From Bacillus sp. HMF5848 (GTDB lineage: Bacteria; Bacillota; Bacilli; Bacillales; HMF5848): 64,000 nucleotides of DNA. The number at the start of each line of letters is the position of its first letter. Positions within the stretch are counted from its first letter, which is position 1. Positions 27,649 to 37,164 of this stretch are shown here, piece by piece. The notes under the pieces are model-generated. The model searched no databases, was not told where the DNA came from, and worked only from the letters and a program-made list of their open reading frames with translations. The position numbers and the translations under genes were made by a program. The stretch is from NCBI RefSeq assembly GCF_003944835.1, contig NZ_RWIV01000001.1, positions 4,453,501-4,517,500 on the forward strand. Reading direction: 5' to 3'.

Positions 27649-28653
27649 TTGGATAAAGATCATTTAAAACTTACATCTTCTGAAATAGGCTCACTATGGG
27701 GAGAGTTTGTAAATGGTACGATGACTGATGTAGTAAATACATATATGTTTTCTATCATTGAGGATGAGCAAATTAAAGCCATTTTTGCAGATGCTATAGA
27801 AACATTCAAAAAACAAAAAGAACAAATTAGTTCATTTTTGAAGGACGAGGACTTTCCAGTTCCAATTGGATTCTCTGAAACTGACCTCTTTAAAGGTAAA
27901 CAAAGATTATTCACGGATATATTTTGTCTGAATTACTTACACATCATGACACTACATGGTTTGCTAGGTCACAGCACTTCGTTAGGCGTATCCGTAAGAA
28001 AAGACTTAAGGTCTTTTTACGATTCATGTGATAATGATGCAAAAAGGATGTATCACCAAACGATTGAGCTCTTGTTGGAAAAAGGTAATTTTCAAAGAGA
28101 CCCTTTATTCTATCCTACCGAAAGTCCTGAATTTATTTCAAGTAAAGACTTCACAGATGGATTTTTTGGAAAAGGTAGAAAATTAGCTGCAACAGAAATA
28201 ATTAGTATCTCATTTAACCTTAAAAAAAGTATTATGGCAAAGACGCTTTCTATTGCCTTTAGTCAAGTTGCTCAAACTTCAGAAGTAAGAAAATTTTTAT
28301 CCGATTCTGAGAAAACAGCCGATAGGCAAATAAAAGCATTTTCAAAAATCATGCAAGCAGATAATTTACCCGTTCCTAAATCTTGGGAAACAGAAGTAAC
28401 AAACTCAACAGACTCTCCTTTTTCAGATAAATTGATGCTGTATCATATTGGATTCTTATTTCAAGCAGCACAAAATTATCATGGCGCAGGTCTGGCATCA
28501 GCAATGCGAACAGATCTTGTTACTGCTTATGAGGGAACAATTCTAAAAAATCTATTGATTACAAAGAAATGGTTTGATTTAATGGAAAAGAATAGGTGGT
28601 TAGAACAACCACCACTTGCTCCAAATAGAAAAGAAATTTCAAGTCAAATATAG
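27649..28653 (+). CDS. DUF3231-family protein
   Basis: A 334-residue helical protein of the duplicated DUF3231 type. Each half opens with a segment like TSSEIGSLWGEFVNGTM or AATEIISISFNLKKSIM, followed by long helices ending in a PVP motif (DFPVP, NLPVP). The fold is predicted to be ferritin-like, related to spore-coat F proteins (family knowledge). The function is unknown. A TTG start at 27649 is preferred, with TTGAGGTG upstream; a GTG at 27640 sits inside that site. Confidence 0.82.
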   Translation: MDKDHLKLTSSEIGSLWGEFVNGTMTDVVNTYMFSIIEDEQIKAIFADAIETFKKQKEQISSFLKDEDFPVPIGFSETDLFKGKQRLFTDIFCLNYLHIMTLHGLLGHSTSLGVSVRKDLRSFYDSCDNDAKRMYHQTIELLLEKGNFQRDPLFYPTESPEFISSKDFTDGFFGKGRKLAATEIISISFNLKKSIMAKTLSIAFSQVAQTSEVRKFLSDSEKTADRQIKAFSKIMQADNLPVPKSWETEVTNSTDSPFSDKLMLYHIGFLFQAAQNYHGAGLASAMRTDLVTAYEGTILKNLLITKKWFDLMEKNRWLEQPPLAPNRKEISSQI

Positions 28654-28677
28654 CAATCCGATAATTATTATTTTAGA

Positions 28678-28712
28678 CCAACCTCTAGTTATTCTAGAGG
28701 TTGGTTTTTTAT
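28678..28712 (+). terminator. Intrinsic terminator after DUF3231 gene
   Basis: CCAACCTCTAG pairs perfectly with CTAGAGGTTGG and is followed by TTTTTT. Confidence 0.92.
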
Positions 28713-28817
28713 AGACATAAAAGTTCTCATTAAATAGTTATAAACTACTTGTAAGTCAAATATTTAGTTTGTTCAACCATTCTTTATCAAGCACAACTTT
28801 AACTCGCTGCTTTACCA

Positions 28818-29297
28818 CTATTTGTGATACGGTTCACCCCGATTAATCCTAAACGCCCTGTACACCTGCTCAACTAGAATCAACCGCATCAATTGGTGTG
28901 GAAATGTCATCTTCGAAAATGACAGTTGGTCATCCGCACGCTTCAATACAGCATCGCTCAAGCCCAAAGATCCACCAATGACGAAGCCAATTTTACTTTT
29001 TCCATATGTAGCTAGCTTATCTAGGTCGTCTGCTAGTTGTTCGCTTGATTTCATTTTGCCGTTGATAGCCAATGCAATGACATGCATATCATCGGGCATT
29101 TTAGCTAGTAGCCGCTCTCCCTCTTTATCTTTCACCTGCTCCATTTCAATATCGCTTAAGTTCTCAGGCGCTTTTTCATCCGCTAGCTCAATAATATCTA
29201 TTTTGGCATACGCGCCTAACCTTTTGACGTATTCTTCTATGCCTTGTTTTAAATACTTTTCTTTTAGTTTACCAATTGTGAAAATTGAGATATTCAC
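28818..29297 (-). CDS. rlmH: 23S rRNA (pseudouridine1915-N3)-methyltransferase RlmH
   Basis: A 159-residue SPOUT methyltransferase that N3-methylates pseudouridine 1915 in helix 69 of 23S rRNA. Family blocks [27 protein letters not shown] and the C-terminal [19 protein letters not shown] form the knotted SAM site. GTG at 29297 gives the usual 159-residue length and has AGTGGTGG upstream; a longer frame to 29318 is not needed. It is yydA in B. subtilis, where it also lies beyond the wal operon. Confidence 0.95.
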   Translation of the reverse strand: MNISIFTIGKLKEKYLKQGIEEYVKRLGAYAKIDIIELADEKAPENLSDIEMEQVKDKEGERLLAKMPDDMHVIALAINGKMKSSEQLADDLDKLATYGKSKIGFVIGGSLGLSDAVLKRADDQLSFSKMTFPHQLMRLILVEQVYRAFRINRGEPYHK

Positions 29298-29343
29298 CTT
29301 AACCACCACTTTACACACAGTTTACAAACAAGAAACAAACATT

Positions 29344-29456
29344 ATATCCACAATAGTTATCCACATATCCACATCACTATCCACATATTGTATCAGAATG
29401 TGGGTTCGCCACCACATATATGGCACTATTTTTACAGAATTCACAAGTTATCAACA
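29344..29456. promoter_or_regulatory. DnaA-box cluster, left part
   Basis: Five same-strand DnaA-box 9-mers are seen. TTATCCACA at 29357 is perfect. One-mismatch boxes start at 29344, 29365, 29377 and 29448. They lie between rlmH and the CxxH/CxxC gene and run into the latter. Confidence 0.75.
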
Positions 29457-29559
29457 GGGCATTTTCTTGCTCTACTTTATTAATTTCTGGTGCTACTTCA
29501 TATGTATCGACGATTGTATCCATCGCTACTTCAACATGGTCATTACAGCAATATATCAT
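29377..29559 (-). CDS. CxxH/CxxC small protein
   Basis: A 60-residue protein with an N-terminal CCNDH motif and a central CEFCKNSAIYVV motif, the hallmarks of a small Bacillus CxxH/CxxC family that probably binds zinc. GGGAG lies upstream of the ATG. Length is right for the family. It sits directly upstream of rlmH, as in other Bacillaceae. The function is unknown. DnaA-box-like sequence overlaps its 3' end. Confidence 0.85.
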   Translation of the reverse strand: MIYCCNDHVEVAMDTIVDTYEVAPEINKVEQENALLITCEFCKNSAIYVVANPHSDTICG

Positions 29560-29876
29560 TCCGACTCACTCTCCCTTATCATTATAAATACTGTTCCCTT
29601 ATTAATTATATTTTTCCCAAACCAGCCAAAACTCTGCAAATCTCATTTGCTTTTCTAACAAAATTACATACTCCATCATACATTAGCAAAGTCTTCCGTT
29701 GCTTTCAACAGAATATCCACAACAGAGCAACTCATAACTTTCTTTTACGGTTATCCACAAATCGCAACCTACCCGCTCACTTAGTAACACTAAACTTACT
29801 TATCCACAATAAAAAGAGAGCTGTACTCACAAAATACTTCAGCAGTATCTCACAAGCCAGCCCTCACTTCTACGTT
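29560..29876. other. Intergenic region with DnaA boxes
   Basis: No gene is seen between the HtrA-type protease and the CxxH/CxxC gene. It contains the right part of the DnaA-box cluster. Confidence 0.55.
29713..29808. promoter_or_regulatory. DnaA-box cluster, right part
   Basis: TTATCCACA is perfect at 29751-29759 and 29800-29808, with a one-mismatch box at 29713-29721. All have the same orientation as the left part. Confidence 0.75.
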
Positions 29877-31112
29877 TTAAAATGCTTCCCTTTGTAGTTG
29901 CATTGTCACGGTTACTTTTTGTCCATCACGATATACGGTTACTTCCATAGAATCGCCAATACTTTTCTTATTGTATAGGTGTTTTCGTAACTCAATCACA
30001 TCTCCGATCGGTTCTCCGTCCATTTCTACAATAACATCATACATTTTTAAACCTGCTCGATCAGCTGGAGAGAGTGGTACCACTTCACGAATGGCTACTC
30101 CCTCTGTCACTTCTTTTGGTAAGAAGAATGTATTTTCTATATGATATGCCGGGATTTCATTTAATGAAACTAGGCTTACTCCCATATATGGGCGACGTAC
30201 TTCATTAAATTGCTCTAAGTCATTAATGATTGGGATAGCATAATTTATTGGGATTGCTAACCCGATTCCTTCAACGGCCGATTGTGCAATCTTCATCGAG
30301 TTAATGCCGATTAATTCGCCTGCAATGTTAACGAGCGCGCCTCCACTGTTACCTGGGTTTATAGCAGCATCCGTTTGTAATACTTCAGCATGCCAATCTG
30401 GGCTACCATCTTGGTCTAAGTCGATTGGTATTGTGCGGTTTGTACCTGAAATAATACCTTGTGTGACAGAACCTGAAAATTGCAAACCAAGTGGGTTACC
30501 AATCGCAATAACTGGCTCTCCCGCTCTCAATGTATCTGAATTTCCAAACTCTGCTACCGTATCTACATGTTCTGCATCAATTTCTAATACAGCTAAGTCG
30601 GTCCAAATATCGCTACCGAGAATCGTAGCCGGTACTCTTGTGCCATCTGCTAAGCTTACTTCTATATTTGTAGCGTCTTCAATAACATGATGGTTTGTAA
30701 CGATAAATGCTCTACCATTTTCTTTTTTATAAATGACGCCCGAACCAGTTCCTGCTTCTTGCTCCATTACTTCTGTATCCCAAAATCCTCTTGCTTGTTG
30801 TAAGTTTACAACTCCTACGACTGCATTTGACACTTTATCAACTGCCTGTGTCACTTGCGAAACAACATTCACGGATACTTGTTGAACTGTTCCACCTTCA
30901 TTCGGGATAATATCATTTTGCTCTATGAGCTGTCCTTGTCCAGCTGGAACTACATCATACGGCAATACACCAAATTTAGATAATGTCGGTATAGAAAATA
31001 TAATAAACATTGCTCCTAGTACAGCGCCAACTAGTGCTGTAATAAACCAGCTTGCCTTGTTCCCTTTTCGTGGACGGCGTAAATGTTCATAATCTTGGTC
31101 ATAATATCCCAT
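29877..31112 (-). CDS. HtrA/DegP-like membrane-anchored serine protease
   Basis: A 411-residue surface protease (HtrC/YyxA type). A basic N-terminus and one membrane helix (about 22-44) anchor a trypsin-like domain with triad His in TNHHVIED, Asp in TDLAVLEI and Ser in NPGNSGGAL. A single PDZ domain follows (about 310-405, SPADRAGLKMYDVIV). Such proteases degrade misfolded secreted proteins. It lies downstream of walJ as in B. subtilis. A terminator between them suggests separate transcription. Confidence 0.93.
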   Translation of the reverse strand: MGYYDQDYEHLRRPRKGNKASWFITALVGAVLGAMFIIFSIPTLSKFGVLPYDVVPAGQGQLIEQNDIIPNEGGTVQQVSVNVVSQVTQAVDKVSNAVVGVVNLQQARGFWDTEVMEQEAGTGSGVIYKKENGRAFIVTNHHVIEDATNIEVSLADGTRVPATILGSDIWTDLAVLEIDAEHVDTVAEFGNSDTLRAGEPVIAIGNPLGLQFSGSVTQGIISGTNRTIPIDLDQDGSPDWHAEVLQTDAAINPGNSGGALVNIAGELIGINSMKIAQSAVEGIGLAIPINYAIPIINDLEQFNEVRRPYMGVSLVSLNEIPAYHIENTFFLPKEVTEGVAIREVVPLSPADRAGLKMYDVIVEMDGEPIGDVIELRKHLYNKKSIGDSMEVTVYRDGQKVTVTMQLQREAF

Positions 31113-31411
31113 CTTAAATCCCCATCCTTATAGTAGTTTTAATGGCCTATTAATAACAATTATAATAATTATTTTTATAAATGCTATTTATTTACACAAT
31201 CTCACACAATTTTTTACACTTTCTCACAATGGTTATCATACCCAAAACGAGTGGCTATAAAACAAAGGAAATGGAGTTATATATGCATCTATCTCTTACT
31301 AAAACATACTCTAAATGGCCTGATAACCTACTAATTCATAAACATAAAAAGACCTACATTTTGATCAGGCTACAAAACACCTAATGACCAAATGTAAGTC
31401 TTTTATCACTG
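31113..31411. other. Intergenic region between walJ and protease gene
   Basis: It holds the walJ terminator and an AT-rich upstream region of the protease gene. No additional gene is seen. Confidence 0.5.
31346..31405 (-). terminator. Terminator of the wal operon
   Basis: AAAGAC-c-TACATTT pairs with AAATGTA-a-GTCTTT. On the minus strand a T-run follows, just past the walJ stop. Confidence 0.75.
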
Positions 31412-32206
31412 TTATACTGCTACAAGCTTTGTTGGTTCGGCTGGATCTGTATCATGTAAATTGAAGCCTTCTCCTGCAATGAATCCTTTTGAAGCAAGTA
31501 CTTGTGACACAGACATGTGCGCTAATTCTTTTAAATTATTATCCTTACTTAAATGTGCTAAATAGATGCGTTTCGTATTATCAGTAATAACATCTGTCAT
31601 AGCTAGAGCTGCATCTTCATTTGACACATGTCCGACATCACTTAATATACGGCGCTTAACACTCCATGGATAACGGCCCATTTGAAGCATACTAACATCA
31701 TGATTACTCTCGAATACAAATGCATCTGCTCCACGAATGATGCCTTTCATGCGATCACTTACATAGCCTGTATCAGTAATTAGTGCAAGCTTTTTCCCAC
31801 CATGATGAAACACATAAAACATTGGCTCGACTGCATCATGCGACACCCCAAATGACTCCACTTCAATGTCACCAAACGCCTTTTGTTCACCTATTTCAAA
31901 CGTAAACCGTTGCTCAGATGATATATCGCCAATATGTCCATTCATAGCCTGCCATGTTTTTGCATTCGCATAAATAGGCAGTTGATATTTTCGGGAAATC
32001 ACACCTAATCCTTTTATATGATCACTATGCTCATGTGTCACCAAAATACCTGCCACTTTCTTTAGGTCTCGGCCAATTTTGTGACATTGTGCCTCAAGCT
32101 GTTTGCCACTTAAACCAGCATCAACAAGTAATGCGGTATTGCCAACCTCGACATAACAAGCATTTCCTGTACTACCACTTGCAAGCACACTAAATTGCAT
32201 CCCCAT
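31412..32206 (-). CDS. walJ: WalJ/YycJ MBL-fold metallohydrolase
   Basis: A 264-residue metallo-beta-lactamase-fold protein with the metal-binding motif THEHSDH (about residue 60), further ligands in DTGYVSD and the conserved GHVSNEDA. In Bacillus and relatives it is the last gene of the walRK operon. It is implicated in coordinating DNA replication or mismatch repair with division, possibly as a nuclease (family knowledge). The start is ATG 32206, seven bases after walI. The longer frame runs into walI. Confidence 0.93.
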   Translation of the reverse strand: MGMQFSVLASGSTGNACYVEVGNTALLVDAGLSGKQLEAQCHKIGRDLKKVAGILVTHEHSDHIKGLGVISRKYQLPIYANAKTWQAMNGHIGDISSEQRFTFEIGEQKAFGDIEVESFGVSHDAVEPMFYVFHHGGKKLALITDTGYVSDRMKGIIRGADAFVFESNHDVSMLQMGRYPWSVKRRILSDVGHVSNEDAALAMTDVITDNTKRIYLAHLSKDNNLKELAHMSVSQVLASKGFIAGEGFNLHDTDPAEPTKLVAV

Positions 32207-32213
32207 GTTTCTC

Positions 32214-32999
32214 TCACTCCAATATTGATGTATCATCGTTGATAATTTGGCCTTCAAAAGCATTGATATAATAATGAGATTTATCATTGATTACTATATG
32301 CCATGTTGGTGTTAATACTTGTGAAGCTGTTAACTGTACTAGAGTATAATATCCTATCTCAGCTCTCGTGACTCGACTCCCTGGCTTTAATAGATTCTTA
32401 TCATACAATATTTCTATCGCTTTTATCGCTGGTAATATTTCTTTTTCCTCTTCGAACTCTGTAATGCTTTCGAGTAGCGTTTGTTCATAGCCTATAATAC
32501 GATTCTCAGCATCAATGAATAACGTTAAAGCACCACCGACATTATGATAGATGGGCTTAGTATTATACACTTGTATATACGTAACCGCTCTAGTTTCTAA
32601 ATTAAAGTTCCAAAGTTGATAGGATGTTCCATTAATCACCTGTTCCTTCACAAACTGGTTGAAGAAGAATACCGCATTCGATTCGGGAATAGGAATTGGT
32701 TGAGCGAAGCGCACCTGTAATCGTGTCGGTTCTGGTAATGCAACAATATGCTGATCTAGCTTTTCAAGATCTTGTTGTGAGAAAGCTTTACTCTTAGCAC
32801 TAATATATTTTCCTTTTAAATTATCTTTTGGTAGATCAATATAGGTGATTTCATCTGTTGCTAGCTGCTCTTCAAGTGTTGCCTCCGTCATTATATCAAG
32901 CTGACTACTATTTCTCTTTTGATACAGTTGATACCCTAAAAAAATATTTAATACTAAAAAAGTTATGATGAAGATGGTTTTAATGCGATACCAATCCAC
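32214..32999 (-). CDS. walI: WalI/YycI regulator of WalK
   Basis: A 261-residue bitopic protein. The N-terminal membrane helix (about 7-27, [20 protein letters not shown]) is followed by an extracytoplasmic YycI domain. It forms a ternary complex with WalH and WalK that restrains WalK kinase activity. The GTG start overlaps the walH stop by one base, indicating coupled translation. Confidence 0.93.
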   Translation of the reverse strand: MDWYRIKTIFIITFLVLNIFLGYQLYQKRNSSQLDIMTEATLEEQLATDEITYIDLPKDNLKGKYISAKSKAFSQQDLEKLDQHIVALPEPTRLQVRFAQPIPIPESNAVFFFNQFVKEQVINGTSYQLWNFNLETRAVTYIQVYNTKPIYHNVGGALTLFIDAENRIIGYEQTLLESITEFEEEKEILPAIKAIEILYDKNLLKPGSRVTRAEIGYYTLVQLTASQVLTPTWHIVINDKSHYYINAFEGQIINDDTSILE

Positions 33000-34315
33000 T
33001 ATTGATCCCCTCCTACATTCATAACTTCATTAAATACGATAGGCTGCCACTTACCAGCATATTTAGCATACCAACGCGGTTCAAGCTGCACCACTTTTTG
33101 AAGTAGAGGATCCTTTATTAGCTCATATCCTAGCGTAATATCTTCTAACATTGTCATATTAAAATCTTTCTTACTTTTTAACTTTTCTAGCACGCTTAGA
33201 CCGGATGGCATGGACACAGGGATCACATCACGGTTTAATGGGATACCAAAGTTGAAATATGGACGTTGATATTGAAAAATTTCATTATCTAGCCAAATTT
33301 GCTGTATTTCGGCTAGCCCGTTTTGATTAAATACTGGATATCCACCTATTGTAAGACGGAATTGTACTTTTTCTTGATATATATCTAACTCAGACAATAA
33401 ATAATAGTCTGTCCATCCACCATGATCATTTAAAAATGAAATACTTTTCTCAAGTAATTGTGTTGTTCGCTTGTTCGCGTTATTTGTTGAAGATGTATTA
33501 ACAAACAATAACAATTGATCATAGTGATTAACATCCATTAAGCTTGTCCCATCAGTGTATTTCTCCCCAAATGTAAAGATATCTCGCTTTACATAAGTTG
33601 GATCCGGAAATAGAGCATCTTTAAATACTTCAGGCTCGATGGTTTCGATATAATATTGCTGACGTTGCATTTCTATTTCTTCATTTAACACATAAATGGA
33701 TCTTGAATCAGTTAATTTAAAAAGCTCGTACGATTGATAGTTAGTAGCATTTTGATAGTACCTGTCACGAAAAGCATCTAGATAGACTCTCTCAACCTCT
33801 GCACGGAAAATGGTATTGTTATATGTTGAAATGAAATAAACACCTCGTCTATTAGAAGTTACATCTAAAATGATTTTATCAAAACTAAAAGATGCATTAT
33901 CATTTCTTGCTGCTACTTGAAACATACTGTGAGCAGCATCTATAGGTATAGTTGTAGGAAAATCTATTTCAACATCGGCATTATCAGCAATGAAATCTTG
34001 GAACCCCTCATAATCAAGAGTATCTAGCACTTGATCAAATTGCTCCATTTTCCACTTCTTCATATCCTGAAATATGGAGTATACTTCCCCGAAGGTGGAT
34101 GAGCCATAATGCCGATCGCCTTTATGAAATAAGATCCTTTCCGGCTTTACGATAGTTGCGATATCTGCTTTTCGATTACTTACCGTTTGCTCAAGGATGT
34201 ATTTCGTTGTTTCTAAATAATCGTATGCAGGACGATATGTCCAGAGCATCCATGTCAACGTAATACTTAAGCCAATTAATACAGTTAGGAGAATAGATTT
34301 AATACGTTCATACAT
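32999..34315 (-). CDS. walH: WalH/YycH regulator of WalK
   Basis: A 438-residue protein with a single N-terminal membrane helix (about 7-28) and a large extracytoplasmic YycH domain. With WalI it binds WalK at the membrane and modulates the essential WalRK system. It overlaps walK by eight bases. Length is close to the B. subtilis protein. Confidence 0.93.
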   Translation of the reverse strand: MYERIKSILLTVLIGLSITLTWMLWTYRPAYDYLETTKYILEQTVSNRKADIATIVKPERILFHKGDRHYGSSTFGEVYSIFQDMKKWKMEQFDQVLDTLDYEGFQDFIADNADVEIDFPTTIPIDAAHSMFQVAARNDNASFSFDKIILDVTSNRRGVYFISTYNNTIFRAEVERVYLDAFRDRYYQNATNYQSYELFKLTDSRSIYVLNEEIEMQRQQYYIETIEPEVFKDALFPDPTYVKRDIFTFGEKYTDGTSLMDVNHYDQLLLFVNTSSTNNANKRTTQLLEKSISFLNDHGGWTDYYLLSELDIYQEKVQFRLTIGGYPVFNQNGLAEIQQIWLDNEIFQYQRPYFNFGIPLNRDVIPVSMPSGLSVLEKLKSKKDFNMTMLEDITLGYELIKDPLLQKVVQLEPRWYAKYAGKWQPIVFNEVMNVGGDQ

Positions 34316-36134
34316 CTGACCATTCCCCCTCCTCCACAGGCGTTAATGGCAATGTAAAATGAATAGCCGTTCCTTGTCCTTCTTCACTTTCTGCCCAAAT
34401 TGCACCGTTATGTGCCAAAACCATTTCCCTGGCAATAGCTAATCCTAAGCCTGTTCCACCAAGCTTACGTGACCTTGCCTTATCTACGCGATAAAAACGA
34501 TCAAAGATATGGGGGAGATTTTCTTCTGGTATGCCGACACCTTGATCAAATACACTCACTTGTACATCATATTCAAAGATTTGCAGGCGACAAGTAATAT
34601 CGCCACCTTCAGGTGAATACTTGATTGCATTTGAGATGATGTTATCTAGCACTTGAATTATTTTATCCTCATCCATTTCGACAAACACTGTTTGATCTGG
34701 AATTTGTCGAATAATCTCTACATTACTTGCTTTAGTCATTTCAAATCTATCAATAATATGGTTATAAAAATTTGTAAAGTCAATCCAGTCTTTTGTTAAT
34801 CGATAATCTTTGCTGTCCATTTTAGAGAGCTGTAGTAAATCATTTACAAGACGAATCATACGCTCCGTCTCATTTTGAGTCACACTTAAGAAATTAGGTG
34901 CGATAGATTCATCTTGCCAGGCGCCATCTACAAGCGCATCTAAGTAGCTTCTCATTGTCGTTAAAGGGGTGCGAAGCTCATGCGACACATTTTGAACAAA
35001 TTCACGACGCTCTGCGTCAATTTTCTCTTGTTCCGTTATATCATGTAGCACGGTAATAATTCCGTTCACAAGACCAGACTCTTTTTGGATAATCGAAAAA
35101 TTCGCCCTTAGTATAAGTGGGAAATTTTTCTTACTAAAATCTAAAATTAACGACTCATGCTCATCTGCTAGACTCTCAAAGGAGTATTGATTCGCTAATT
35201 TTAATACATCTATTAAAGGCTCACCCATGACTGTTTCACGTGAAACACCTAGCATTTTTAATGCGGGTTCATTAATGAGCATAACACGACCTTTGCGATC
35301 AGTAGCCAAAACACCATCAGTCATATGAGTAAGGACACTCATTAGCTTTCGGCGTTCACCTTCGGTCGTGGCCTGTGCTTCCTTTAATTTTTTAGTCAAG
35401 TTATTGAATGTCATAGCTAACTGACCTATTTCGTCGAAGCCATATATATGAACTTTACGAGAAAAGTCCCCTCTAGCCATAGCTAATGCTTGCTTTCGCA
35501 TGTCTGAAATGGGACGCGTGATTGTTTGGGCTAAGAAAATACCTAGCAAGGCAGTAATTCCCATGGCTATAACAGTACCAGATGCAAATATATTATTTAT
35601 TTGACGCATCTGGGCATACACATCCTCCATTGATGCAAGTATATATACGACACCGAGTACTTCATTTGTTGCTTGAGATCGAATGGGTGTTGCTAAAGCT
35701 CTCATTCGATGACCTGTAGTCGGATCGACAAACATCTTCTCAGATGCACCTACAACAAGCGCTCGTTTTACGAGTACATTCGTTGTTCTTTTTCCTACTA
35801 TGTCACTATATGGATTTGATACCCCTAATACTTTACTTTTACTATCAATCACATGAACTTGATATAGGTCGGTCACATAGTTGTGAAGAATACGGCCTAT
35901 ATCCTCTTCCAATGTAGCTGATTCTTCGTTCCGTTCTTTACTCAGTTCCCGCTCGAGATTATATGATAAAAGACTGGCGTGTTCTTCTAGTGAAGTAGAA
36001 AAATTACTTACAAGCTGTGCTTCCAGCTGCCGCACAAAATAAGCGCCAATAATTTGCATAGCAAGTAAAATTAGCAGCACATAAATGAGTACGAATTTCA
36101 GATGAATCGAGCGGAAAAACCCAACTTTTTTCAT
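34308..36134 (-). CDS. walK: Essential cell-wall sensor histidine kinase WalK
   Basis: A 608-residue kinase. TM1 (about 12-34), an extracytoplasmic PAS-like sensor, TM2 (about 183-205), HAMP, a cytoplasmic PAS domain with PAC, HisKA with phospho-histidine in NVSHELRTPLT, and HATPase with DNIISNAIKYS and GTGLGLAI are all present. It controls autolysin genes through WalR. A perfect parS palindrome lies inside the gene at 35232-35247. It is three bases downstream of walR. Confidence 0.96.
   Translation of the reverse strand: MKKVGFFRSIHLKFVLIYVLLILLAMQIIGAYFVRQLEAQLVSNFSTSLEEHASLLSYNLERELSKERNEESATLEEDIGRILHNYVTDLYQVHVIDSKSKVLGVSNPYSDIVGKRTTNVLVKRALVVGASEKMFVDPTTGHRMRALATPIRSQATNEVLGVVYILASMEDVYAQMRQINNIFASGTVIAMGITALLGIFLAQTITRPISDMRKQALAMARGDFSRKVHIYGFDEIGQLAMTFNNLTKKLKEAQATTEGERRKLMSVLTHMTDGVLATDRKGRVMLINEPALKMLGVSRETVMGEPLIDVLKLANQYSFESLADEHESLILDFSKKNFPLILRANFSIIQKESGLVNGIITVLHDITEQEKIDAERREFVQNVSHELRTPLTTMRSYLDALVDGAWQDESIAPNFLSVTQNETERMIRLVNDLLQLSKMDSKDYRLTKDWIDFTNFYNHIIDRFEMTKASNVEIIRQIPDQTVFVEMDEDKIIQVLDNIISNAIKYSPEGGDITCRLQIFEYDVQVSVFDQGVGIPEENLPHIFDRFYRVDKARSRKLGGTGLGLAIAREMVLAHNGAIWAESEEGQGTAIHFTLPLTPVEEGEWSDV
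35232..35247. promoter_or_regulatory. parS site within walK
   Basis: TGTTTCACGTGAAACA is a perfect 16-base palindrome of parS type, bound by Spo0J/ParB. It lies in the coding sequence. Confidence 0.88.
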
Positions 36135-36137
36135 GTA

Positions 36138-36854
36138 TTACGACTCCTGTTCTGCATGCCTTAAGTAATAGCCCACGCCTCGTCTCGTTACGATCCAGTT
36201 AGGGTGACTAGGGTTATCTTCAATTTTCTCTCGTAGACGACGTACTGTTACATCCACTGTGCGTACATCTCCATAATAGTCATAGCCCCAAACTGTTTGT
36301 AATAAATGCTCTCTTGTCATCACTTGTCCAATATGCTTAGCTAAATAATGAAGTAGTTCAAACTCACGATGAGTCAGTTCAATATATTCTCCGCGCTTAG
36401 ATACAATATAGGCATCCGGATGAATCACTAATGCACCGATTTGAATCTCGTTTGTTTCCGTTTCATTTTTTTCCTGTGGACTCGTTGTATGCGACCTACG
36501 TAGATTCGCTTTTACTCGCGCTAAAAGCTCTCGCGTACTAAAAGGCTTTGTCACATAATCATCTGCCCCAAGCTCTAGGCCTAATACTTTATCAATTTCT
36601 GAATCCTTCGCTGTTAGCATAATAATAGGCGTATCAAGCGTTTTTCGTATCTCGCGACAAACCTCCATACCATCTTTTAGTGGTAGCATAATATCCAACA
36701 AAATTAAATCTGGTTCTATCTCATCTACTTTTTTTAATGCTTCTTCACCATCATAAGCACATACAACGGCATAGCCTTCCTTTTGTAAGTTGAATTGTAA
36801 AATATCTGCAATTGGTTTTTCATCGTCAACTACTAGTATTTTTCTCTTATCCAT
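36138..36854 (-). CDS. walR: Essential response regulator WalR
   Basis: A 238-residue OmpR-type regulator. The receiver has DD at 10-11, phospho-acceptor D54 in LLDIMLP and the K of VTKPF. The winged-helix C-terminus has [13 protein letters not shown] and [15 protein letters not shown]. It activates cell-wall hydrolase genes and represses their inhibitors. It is the first gene of the walRKHIJ operon. Confidence 0.97.
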   Translation of the reverse strand: MDKRKILVVDDEKPIADILQFNLQKEGYAVVCAYDGEEALKKVDEIEPDLILLDIMLPLKDGMEVCREIRKTLDTPIIMLTAKDSEIDKVLGLELGADDYVTKPFSTRELLARVKANLRRSHTTSPQEKNETETNEIQIGALVIHPDAYIVSKRGEYIELTHREFELLHYLAKHIGQVMTREHLLQTVWGYDYYGDVRTVDVTVRRLREKIEDNPSHPNWIVTRRGVGYYLRHAEQES

Positions 36855-37133
36855 AGTCTAATCTCCTCATTCCTTTTGGAAAGTAACTTTACCCTCAGTT
36901 TAAATATGCGATTCTTTCCTAACTAGAAGTGATTATCTTGATGTTAATTCATTTTGTATATCATTCGTAGTTTTAGCGTAATTTCAGTATATATGAGCTA
37001 GGTAATATAGTTAAACGTTCTCTATACTACTTTATCATGTTAATTGTCTATATTCATCCAAAAAACGATACCAAATAATACATCATAATAGGATGTTTAT
37101 GTTTCTCAGTCCTGGGTAAGTAAATATTATATA
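36855..37133. other. Promoter region of the wal operon
   Basis: An AT-rich region upstream of walR. No open frame is seen and I did not fix a promoter. Confidence 0.4.
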
Positions 37134-37161
37134 CAAAAAAAGTTGACTCATAAGAGCCAAC
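37134..37161 (-). terminator. Terminator of the M23 peptidase gene
   Basis: GTTG-a-CTC pairs with GAG-c-CAAC. On the minus strand a run of seven Ts follows. Confidence 0.8.
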
Positions 37162-37164
37162 CTA

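Noticed and set aside
31181-31384. Plus-strand open frame of 67 codons
   Set aside because: It overlaps the wal-operon terminator and has no ribosome-binding site.
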